Shown here in pieces: positions 44,750-64,000 of a DNA stretch of 64,000 nucleotides. Below the pieces are notes generated by a model, which was not told the DNA's origin, did no database searches, and was given only the letters and a program-made list of their open reading frames with translations. The translations under genes and the position numbers were made by a program. Position 1 is the first letter of the stretch, and every line of letters starts with the position of its first letter. The stretch comes from Yamagishiella unicocca (taxonomy: Eukaryota; Chlorophyta; Chlorophyceae; Chlamydomonadales; Volvocaceae): positions 186,001-250,000 of the forward strand of contig BDSL01000061.1 in assembly GCA_003116995.1 (NCBI GenBank), given 5' to 3'.

Positions 44750-46593
44750 TGTGGTGGGGCGTTGACTAGGTTGACTACGGAAAGATCAGCAAGCGGTTTG
44801 TCATAATACGATTTTTGCAGGCCCGCACAATTTTACAGCGAACAGAGGATGTCTAACTGTACGTATTTACTAGAGGCTACGGTTGAGCCTATGTTACACT
44901 TGCTCATGGTCGCAACGGACCGACGGACCGTTCGGGATGAGGCACCGGGATGAGTAATACAAGTTACGTACGATTATTGGCGCAGCCTTTGTAAGCATGA
45001 TCACCGGTACATGCATGGCACAACTTGCCGTCGGCCGACCATTCCCAACAGGACATGGTCACACAGCAGACGCCCCTGTCCCAGTTCGGCGCGTACCTTC
45101 AGCGGTCAGCAAGGCCCGGCACCCATCGCGGCCATTGGCCCTCACTTCCTCAAGATAACAAACCCGCTGCGGTGCTCCACGCCCAGCCGCATCCTGATAA
45201 CCACATATACGTTTGTCAGCCCGGATGACACCCATCGCGGATGGGCAGCTCAGTCCGGTCGCTGCAAGCGCCGCCCAGTCGCGCGTGATCATCTATCTGG
45301 TGCAGCTGTGGTGCAGGCGCACGGACACGCACGGGCCCCCTCCGTGGCTTCGCCGCAATTATCCCGGCTGTGCATGATCTTGCCGCGAACGGCAGGCTGC
45401 CAGGTTCGGGATATCTACCATTGACGTCACTGCAAGCTGTCTCGCCCGTCCTGTTTCACGCCCATATGTAGCTCCGTGCCACAGCGCGCCTGCTCGGAAC
45501 GGAGAGATGGCAACCCTTCCTAATCCGAAACCCCCCGCGCTCACAATCCGTTCAGGAAGTCTAATCCACGACAACGTAATCCTAATCCGCGAAGAACCGC
45601 ATCCTACCGTACCCACTTGATATCATCGCTAATAAGTAAATAATTATTCGGAAAAAGTGCACTTACGCGCAAAAATAATAAATGCCTTACCGGCCTGCGC
45701 GACGGAAAAAAATAATACCCCGAGAGGCCTGCGCGAACCGCCGTAAATACCTGTAGACCCTACCCAGTCCTACCCCGCCCAGCCACCCCCGGCCCAAACC
45801 GCGGACCGCACTTCAGCTTAATGGTAGCGGTTCAGAAGTTCGTGAGTGCTGTCGTCTTGATAGCCTATCAGATTGATTTGGGGTAACAATTGTGCCGCTC
45901 GTACAGTATCGTTTGCGGACATTCTAGCTAGCACGAGTTCGAGAGAGTGTAAGAGCGTTTGGCGAAGACGCGAGTGCGCGGCTTGCGCAAGTTCGGCGTT
46001 CTTGTAGGGCGCGCGAGTTTATTTGAATTATATAGGCATTCCCCTCTTCCAGCATGCATGTTTCCTTTGCGCAAAACATCATCTTTTACACTGCGCGAAT
46101 CTAAAAGATATACCCTGCGGCCTGCGCGAACTGAAAAATAATACCGCTAGTGACCTGCGCGAACTGAAAAATAATTCGAAAATTTTGCCCTGCGCGATGA
46201 TAAGGCGCGCGTACGGTAATCCGTGGCCACTGCAACCTAATCCGTGGCAGTGTCAGCCTAATCCGTGGTCACTGCAACCTAATCCGTGGCAGTGTCGGCC
46301 TAATCCGTGGCCACTTCAACCTAATCCGGGCCCACTGCAACCTAATCCGTGGCCACTGCAACCCAATCCGGACACTCTGCAACCCAATCCGAGGCCACTG
46401 CAACCCAATCCGAGGCCAACCGCATCCTAATCCATGACGCCTCTAACCTAATCCTGTGTCACCGCATCTTAATAATCCAAGCTCTCGGCATCCATATACC
46501 GTGAGCGGCCCGTTACCCCAATCCGCCTAGGTTGCCATCCCTCCTCTCGGAACCACAGCCCGACGACAACGTACACGCTCCCTCACCGGGCTG
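44750..46593. other. No gene recognised; short repeats
   Basis: No exon chain was found. CCTGCGCGA followed by an A-rich run such as ACTGAAAAATAAT recurs at about 45694, 45729, 46117 and 46154. AATCC-containing minisatellite units lie at 45521-45605 and 46217-46435. The region is more AT-rich than the genes. Confidence 0.45.
46217..46435. repeat. 21-bp minisatellite
   Basis: About ten imperfect units of CCTAATCCGTGGCCACTGCA plus one base. The plus frame reads a PNPWPLQ-type heptapeptide repeat, but it has no coding context and units degenerate on both sides, so I treat it as non-coding. Confidence 0.8.
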
Positions 46594-49500
46594 CTAATGA
46601 GGCGCTCTAAGATGCACACCTACGCGACTGCACCTAGTAATCAACATCTTTGATACCGCGCTCGAGGCGCCATCCTTGCCATGCACCGCCGGTTCTGCCA
46701 ACCCCAGCCACACCGGCTGCTCCCCTTCTTGCCTGAGCGTCGCCGCCAACCGCGATAATATGATGCACATAGTCTGTTCCGCCATCACGTGGATGGTGTG
46801 ACTTTGCAATGCCGCGATCTGGGCACACGCCGTGAGGCGGGTATGGTACTCCGCCTCGCTGGTGCTTCGGAGACGAGTAATCAGCTGAGGTAGTTCCTCC
46901 AAAGGCGTGAAGATCACGCACTGCTGCCAAAGCCGACCCAAATACCCCTCTCCCGCGAAGGGAACGAATGTGCCCCTGCCCGTCAGCACTGGCACAGAGC
47001 CTTCACCAATAGATTCAAGCACACGGTACGACAATGACCCACAGCCACGGGGTGCAAATGCAAACTTTGCCCGCCGCATCCCATCATCGAAGGAAACGTC
47101 AGGCCAGGCAGCTGTGCAGCTGATTTTTTGACCGTCCTCCCACCGGTCGTTTTCCATACAGCCGCTGCAATGAGACAAAGTTGGTAGGGAGGTGGAATGG
47201 TTCCCGCAGCACGTGGCGAGGATGACGACGTCGGTTTGGTCGGTCGGCGGTGGGAAATGCTTCCCAAAGATATCGATGCGGTCCTCGCACATGCCTTCAT
47301 ATGGGAACCTCTGCAGGCATCGAGCGGCGGCGCGTAGGGCCTCTTAATCGTGTCGTGCGCTCACTCACTGCGCAGACACACGTTAGCCGTACATACATCA
47401 CTTGTCCTGCTCATACTACTCGCTTGTCCTGCTCATACTACTCGCTTTAAACGAAAGCGACGCTTTTCCGCCCTAACACATTGGGTAGGAACTTGCCGCG
47501 CGCACCCGTGTGAAGGACGAGAACCCTAGAGTAACATCACCCGCATTTTAGGCCCTAGCTACATATCCACCTTCCCGTTGGTACCTACCTGCAACGCCGC
47601 AAGGCGTTCCTAACCAAACAAAACCTCTAACCCTAGGGGCATTCGGCGCACTGCGATTGGTGACTCAATGGTGCAGCACGACTAAACATGACGAACCCGG
47701 GGGGTTGCTTGGACCGGTCAGAAACGCTCCTATGCCGCTTTGACTACAGGCCAAAGGCCTTTTCCAGACCGATTCATCGCTGTGCGTTTCTATCCTTTAG
47801 ACCAAATAAAGGACACTATAGAGCTGAGACAGTGAGCAGAACACCGACTGCCGAAGTTATAAAATTTAAACAGCTTGCACCTGCCGACCGTACCGCACGT
47901 GATTCTTGGGGGCCGATTAACCGAATATTCCCCTCCCTGGCAACACCCTTCTTATACAATCTGCTAACCCCATTATTAGCCCAGGCGCTGGCCACTCACT
48001 CGAACGCAGCCTTTGAAGAACAGCAGCAGATCCCGTCCTTCCATGATCGGCTCCAACAGCTGCAGTGGTTCAATTGGAGCCAGGGAAGCCAAGGAGCCCA
48101 GGTGCACCACCGGGGGCGACGGTTCTCGCATCTTGGGCAACGTGAGCGGCAGGGCGACGTCGAAGTTAGGTCGGTACGTCTCGTTCATCCAGCTGGCACG
48201 AACCACAATGGCCTTGCCCTGCGTGGCAGAGGAACACACAGAGGAGCATACTTAAAACAGACACACACGTGCAGCAGAAGCGAAGCATGTAGTCAGGCTG
48301 AAGAACGAAGTCGGCTACAAACCGCATCCTAACGGCTGGCAGATAGAAGGAACCCTTTTCAAGCGAACGAGTGTACGGCTAGTTGGGTATCGGGTCGGAT
48401 GAAGCAGGACGTCCTAGCCACCTTTGCCACCCTTGCAGTTCAACTACCGCACGGCAGCAGGGACGAGGGGCCGTCTACTTTCGTCATGGCAGTTCAGAGC
48501 ACAAGCCTGAATGTATGGCTGCGCCGAAGTTGCACTGCAACTGCGACTGCCCGGATGGAAGCAATAAAAGCAGTAATTAGCAAACGGGTGTTTGACGCCG
48601 GGCAGTCCATGTCTGCGCAGACCTGAAACACGCGTGTGCGGCCTCGTGTGCGGGGGACCGGCTGAGGTACTGGTGGATTCGTGATCGGCCTGAGTTGTCT
48701 TGGGGAGCGGGGTTTCCTGTGCTTCATACTTTCCGGCTCTATAGGCGTGTTGAGCCCTGTTTGGGATCCGTGCCTTATGGGATGAGAGGTGGCTGGTTCC
48801 GATGTTTGCATCGTTGCGGCGCTTCACTGGTTCGTCGGGTGATGGGTTGTTAGGTTGGTTGGTGGCCAGTTCCTGATAGGGGAGCCTCTAGTGCAAATTC
48901 CCCCTGGGGTGCTGGCTGCTGCTCAGTGTGCCTACAGCCTGTCGCTTTGGTGTTCTGGTGGTTTGCCTTTGTTCCGGTGCATGTCGGTCTTTGTTTCCTC
49001 CGTCTTTTTCAGTGTCAGGCGAGCGATGCGCCCGATGGTTCTACCTCTTGGTCTGGAACCCACTGTAATCGTTACAACAACTTGCGTCCGTACGCAAAAC
49101 AAGGGGAAGCCTCTGCTTTTCTCTATCTAATCTATATACACACTCTGAAAGGCAGCGAGCGCAACTACAGGCACGGCGGCCTCTCGACTCTGTAAACTAT
49201 CTAGTTCCGTAACTAACCCTTTTGTTGCTCCTAGAAAGTCAAGAAATATATATATGATACATATAGTCACAGGAGTTCAGTGGGGCCTTAGATAGGTCGA
49301 TTATTGTGCAGGGCCTTACAACCAAAAAAAGTTCGAGCTGCATGCATACCCTCTCCCCTGCGCAGAACCAACCCGTACGTGCCCACAACTCCACATGCTG
49401 CATCAACCGCTTGAACGGGAAAATCGACGGACTTTGTCGGAAGCATATTAGTGACCCCCTGCGTGACCACGCTCGTATTCAAATCCGGTGTCCCTGAGGA

Positions 49501-50010
49501 TTCCCCCCTTTCCCCTTGGCCAACTTACCACATCAAAGCCTGGACTCGGCCAGTCGTTATTGTAGTTGAATATAACATGATTTATACCTCCGTTCCAGTG
49601 CGGCAGGCCGTGAAGGGCAGTTTGCAAGCCATCCAGGTCGGTGGCCCCACAGAAGTTAGCAGCAGTAAGTTGAAGCAGCACGTTGCATCCAGGGATGGTA
49701 TAAGTAGGCAGGCCTCATTGGGGTCCTCTGTAAGCTGAAAGCTCGAGCTCAACAGCGTGTACAAGAAGCACCCTTCGTAGTAGGCTAAGCCGTTTTGAAC
49801 ATCGCAGCTCGGTGGTGGCTGCCCCGGTGGCACAGGATAAATATAGATCTTAGTACTTGCTTTGCACCGGGATATATCGAAGCAAGTCTCAAGGGAGCAC
49901 GGGGTGACAGGGTCGGGAAGGTCGAAACGGGTTTCAGCGAGATGGACGGCCGCCGCCATGAGCATTGTAACGATAAACGCAGCAGATGACCTCATCGATG
50001 GAAGAGTCAT
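46594..50010 (-). CDS. Exostosin-like GT47 glycosyltransferase, frameshifted
   Basis: Exostosin-family (GT47) enzymes are secretory-pathway glycosyltransferases. Exon 1 is 50010-49529 (ATG at 50010; hydrophobic SSAAFIVTMLMAAAVHLA as signal anchor). It then has CSLETCFDISRC, IYIYPVPPG, PNEACLLIPSLDAT and, one frame away, LPHWNGGINHVIFNYNNDW and FDV. Exon 2, 48218-48000, gives GKAIVVRASWMNETYRPNFD, the counterpart of the EXT1 segment before its FRPNFDVSIPL, and LLLFFKG. Exon 3, 47340-46594, has VVILATCCGN and AKFAFAPRGCGSLSYRVLES then IGEGSVPVL, the conserved nucleotide-sugar region. The exon 3 acceptor is uncertain. Between 49683 and about 49640 the frame must shift by one base; no AG is available for an intron there, so this is a true frameshift or a sequence error. 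Intron 1 carries an antisense LINE family 2 fragment. Confidence 0.78.
48646..49081 (+). mobile_element. LINE family 2, short 3' fragment in an intron
   Basis: Plus-oriented 3' end of LINE family 2, ending GGAACCCACTGTAATCGTTA then CAACAAC. It is antisense to the glycosyltransferase gene and lies in its first intron (49528-48219). It starts near the codons for the C-terminal CGGPAEVLVDS of the family. Confidence 0.85.
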
Positions 50011-50664
50011 ACTGCCCGCGTCTTTCGTAGGGTCGGTGATTGCGATAATGTTGCGAAGCTTACGACGAGAAAAGGCCAAATATATCTTGGTAGTTATGGC
50101 GGGTTGCAAAACAAGCCCAAGTCTCCGGTGTGAAGTCGCACAACTCGAATATCCATGGTATGGGAATGAATGGGCAACGGGCTTTTGACAGGATCCACAG
50201 TCTGACTGGCTATGTAAGATGGTGCTCCTTACTTAGGACCACACTTAGGGTGAGGGCAGCGGAAGTCGGATCTAACTCGATAGTCAACAACGGATGGCCG
50301 AATGAGTATAGCTGCGTGGGACTCGGACCCAGACCGCAGTATGTATGTATGCGATGGGACCTGCCCTACCCCAACGAGCGTTGTATCACCTAGGCCGCTC
50401 GTCCACCTAGTGCCGTACCGTAGTTCGACATATCGTGATGGCTTACGCTACTATTGGCGCCCCTTGACCTCGGTTTGTGGGGATTATAGGAAGGGCTTCG
50501 GGGCCTTACTCCTGTAACGCAATACAATACAAATACAAATACGCTACGTGTGACATACGGTTATTATACAATTATGTAGTTATGCGACATTGGAGCCGCG
50601 GCGTAGCTCTGCTAAGTCCGCAGCATCCCTGCTACAGGCTATGCATATCTTCGAATGTTCTCGC

Positions 50665-51000
50665 TCTCGGCCTGTCCACAGGTGGCGCGAGCGTATAGGG
50701 TGTACTAACACCCTCACCGCCCCGCCCCCGTAATACATGCTAGGCCTAGCGCCAGCGTACTCATTATTATTATTATTATTATTCTCGGCCTGTCCGCGTA
50801 TAGCTTCTAAGCAGAGCGCCTTTCGCAAAAAGTTGCCTAGGCTGCCCACATATCTCTTTTGGAGGTTTTCTTGGCCTGTCCTTAGCTTATAGCTTCTAAG
50901 CAGAGCGCTTCGCGCGAAGTTTTTCTCGGCCTGTTCGTATATATGGTTTCTCTCAGAGCGCCTTTTGAGGAAAGTTGCCTACGTAGGCTGCCCGCAGCTC
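50665..51000. repeat. Imperfect tandem repeat containing CTCGGCCTGTCC
   Basis: Units with CTCGGCCTGTCC (or TTGGCCTGTCC), TATAGCTTCTAAGCAGAGCG and AAAGTTGCCTA recur two to three times over about 300 bp; one unit is interrupted by the 105-bp element. Confidence 0.6.
50678..50782. mobile_element. Small non-autonomous element with 13-bp target duplication
   Basis: The element starts ACAGGTGGCGCGAGCGTATA and ends in (ATT)n. TCTCGGCCTGTCC lies directly on both sides (50665-50677 and 50783-50795). A GCTAGGCCTAGC palindrome is inside. There is no clear polymerase III box and no coding sequence. A second copy is at 39330-39431. It may be a retroposon such as a short SINE. Because the flank is itself tandemly repeated, the duplication could also be pre-existing. 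Confidence 0.6.
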
Positions 51001-51949
51001 ATCGTGACACTCTGCGTCTTCAACTCGCGAAGACGCAATTCTTCAACAGTCGAGGACGCCGCGTCTTCTAATGTCGTGGACGTTGTACCACCGATCTGTG
51101 CCCTTTACCACCATTTTTTCACTTTTGTTCTCTACAGGTATACTCATATCCTTTTTGTCACGAAAAGGCATCCTACCTGATCCAATTTTACCAACACTTC
51201 GGAGCGAAACCTGTTACATATGTGACGCCGAAAACATGTCCAATAAATGCTATTGTTGGGGGAGGGACCCCAATCACCCCTGGCCCGGGACCCCCCACAA
51301 AACGTACCCTCGTGTACCTTTTTTTAAAGGTTATTTGTATGCGCTCAGTTGGCGTCGCTGCTGGCATGTATGGAGGGGTCCCTCTCAACCTGGAAGCGCA
51401 CGTACGCCCGCAGATTTGCACGACACAACCCGACACTATACGATTCCACTTGCCATATCCTAGACCTTCTTATATTTATTGTATATATAGCCACCCCACA
51501 TAGACGGAATCCGCTTGGGTCGCGAGTCGAAATGTCAACTCAATTGGTAGCAAGTCACCTGGGTAACAGTGTCTGGGCGAAGCTCTGGAATAATATGTAT
51601 ACACGTGTACATATAAAGCTGGTGCATCACCTCGGTCGATCCGTTTGAAGTACAAATGGACAGCCTCGACGCGACAGGCATATATCCAAGTAGTTTCCTC
51701 AAACGACACTTAGGCGTTCCTCAATGGTGTAAAAACATATCAGCAAACGCTATGCGCATGCTAGTAATAGTCAAGAAGATAACACAGAAGAAATTGGCGC
51801 ACTGCGACACCGCTACACTGGAGCGCCCAGTGTCTCCTACACTGCTACACGCCAAGTCTGTTACACGCGAGCACTGCTCCCGTTGTATCTCTATCTCCCT
51901 CTAGCTAACAGCCCTCATGCAGGCAAGCCCCAAAATCTTCCCTGTTGCC

Positions 51950-52345
51950 CTCCTCAGCCGCAAGGGAGCGCCTGGACCACCGAAAGCAGGATTGCTCTCC
52001 GGGTTAAAGCCAGACCCTCCCCCGCGCCATACCAGCTCTGAACCGTCATACTAGGTACTAGTTGGGCGCGGCGGTGGAAGCCCGCCTAGGGTCACGTACG
52101 GCAACACACGAGCACTTCCCCTCCTCCAGCCCCGCCCTCCTCAGCAGCAAGGGAGCGCCTGGACCACCGAAAGCAGGATTGCTCTCCGGGTTAAAGCCAG
52201 ACCCTCCCCCGCGCCATACCAGCTCTGAAGCTTCATACTAGGTACTAGTTGCTTGGGCGCGGCGGTGGAAGCCTAGGGTCACGTACGGCAACACACGAGC
52301 ACTTCCCCTCCTCCAGCCCTGGACCACCGAAAGCAGGATTGCTCT
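51950..52345. repeat. Direct repeat, about 2.4 copies of a 186-bp unit
   Basis: GGGAGCGCCTGGACCACCGA followed by AAGCAGGATTGCTCTCCGGG occurs at about 51965 and 52150, and a partial copy (CCTGGACCACCGAAAGCAGG) at about 52316. Units are nearly identical apart from small indels. Confidence 0.8.
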
Positions 52346-53088
52346 CCGGGTTCGCCCTATCGCTGTAGGAGTTCCCACTGGCGCCGAATTGGCGGCTACC
52401 AGCAAGAGCTTCGATTGTGGGAGCGGGCAAAACCCCCCATGAAAGCGTCGGCAAACGTACCCGTGCCTAAATCTGCAGATGCACGACTGAGCCACCCCAC
52501 TGCGCCCTGAATATTGTCGAGTAGTACAAAATGGTTCTTTCCTTAAACAACGAAGTGGAGCCTGCGGAACGCTGAGATAATATGCTTGCTGATTCCATCG
52601 CGTTGAGAGGACAGAGTAGCTCGCATCTTAGCTCGCATCTTAACATAACGTTATTGTGCTTATAGTCACAGAGCGATAGCGCTCAGCAATACGCCACCAA
52701 GATTTTGATAGCCGCTGACTTGCGCCAAGCTGCAACCCAGCGTTCAAGCACACTGCCAATGCCCAAAAAATGCTCTATAATATTATGTAAAAAGCAAGCT
52801 AAATTGATAGAAAATTTTGTTTAAAAAGGCGTGTTCAAGCAGAATGCGAGTTCAGGCAGGGACGTCCGGGACGAAGATACTCGGCCAACGCTCGGCCAAC
52901 GCCGGCGGTACCTGTCGTACAGTATCGTGGCCATTTGGGGTTCCGGCACGCGTCTTATCCTAATGGGTAGGGAGAATAGTACGATACTTTACGGCTGTTC
53001 CATAAATGCATCAACACTCTTGAACTCTGAAATGGTGCTTGCACATGATAGTGGTCTTAACTCCTCGTTTCTAAGGTCTCATTAAAAT

Positions 53089-63897
<10,809 letters not shown>

Positions 63898-64000
63898 GTG
63901 AGTTGATTGTGTCAGGCGCTGGACCCACATGAGTCGGTTGGTTGGTTAATTGGTTGCAATGAAGGGGATTGGGTTCGGCTGCAGGGGCCACCGGTCAGAT

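Larger units (their letters stand above)
50011..53088. other. Gene-poor stretch with small repeats
   Basis: No exon chain was recognised. It holds a 105-bp dispersed element (50678-50782), a tandem CGGCCTGTCC/AAGCAGAGCGC repeat (50665-51000) and a 2.4-copy direct repeat (51950-52345). An AT-rich patch lies at 52765-52830. Confidence 0.45.

Noticed and set aside
46023..46430. PNPWPLQ heptapeptide-repeat protein
   Set aside because: The frame follows a degenerate 21-bp minisatellite with no ATG context, splice chain or conserved flank.
47688..48332. 214-codon plus-strand frame
   Set aside because: It is antisense to exon 2 and introns of the exostosin-like gene.

Overview
The window looks like nuclear DNA of a chlamydomonadalean (volvocine-type) green alga. 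The genes are split into many short exons with GTGCGT/GTAAGC-type donors. Coding DNA is GC-rich with poly-Gly, poly-Ala and poly-Pro stretches. TGTAA, the usual algal poly(A) signal, lies downstream of several genes. The species cannot be fixed from the sequence alone. All gene models below come from reading frames, splice-site phase and family motifs seen by eye; nothing was aligned by software.

Left part, 1-19.6 kb, is gene-bearing. On the minus strand are a TFIIS transcription elongation factor that runs off the left edge (94-1398), a three-exon SAM-methyltransferase-like membrane or secreted protein (3321-4343), and a complete 23-exon ubiquitin-activating enzyme E1, UBA1 (5576-16571, 1058 codons plus stop, catalytic Cys about residue 630). 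A gene of unknown function (17307-19544) is transcribed divergently from UBA1 on the plus strand.

Middle part, 19.58-38.7 kb, is repeat-dominated. Three near-identical copies of one APE/RT LINE (one nearly full length, 29567-34590, with a continuous reading frame) and several tiny LINE 3' tails sit in and beside a higher-order tandem array. The array is built from related units of about 319 bp and 132 bp plus a linker carrying a small ORF. A 1.4-kb piece of the array occurs twice, 9076 bp apart. At its right edge are a perfect 47-bp inverted repeat and a tRNA-like sequence whose anticodon arm is replaced. A paralogue of the 17.3-kb gene lies in inverted orientation at 43.25-44.6 kb, so the array is flanked by inverted paralogues.

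Right part, 44.7-64 kb, holds an exostosin-like GT47 glycosyltransferase gene (46594-50010, minus). It has a frameshift and an intronic fragment of a second LINE family. It also holds a gene for a secreted Cys-rich protein (from 53089, plus, running off the right edge). An intron of that gene appears to contain an 8.8-kb non-autonomous DNA transposon (54063-62878) with 3-bp target duplication, about 33-bp terminal inverted repeats and CTTAG-type subterminal motifs. The transposon carries two different satellites (about 178 bp and exactly 398 bp), and a second-family LINE is nested in the first satellite. The next intron of the same gene holds a roughly 625-bp (AAT)n tract beside telomere-like heptamers.

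The protein genes are ordinary housekeeping or family genes. The unusual content is the nested repeat architecture and the transposon-split gene.
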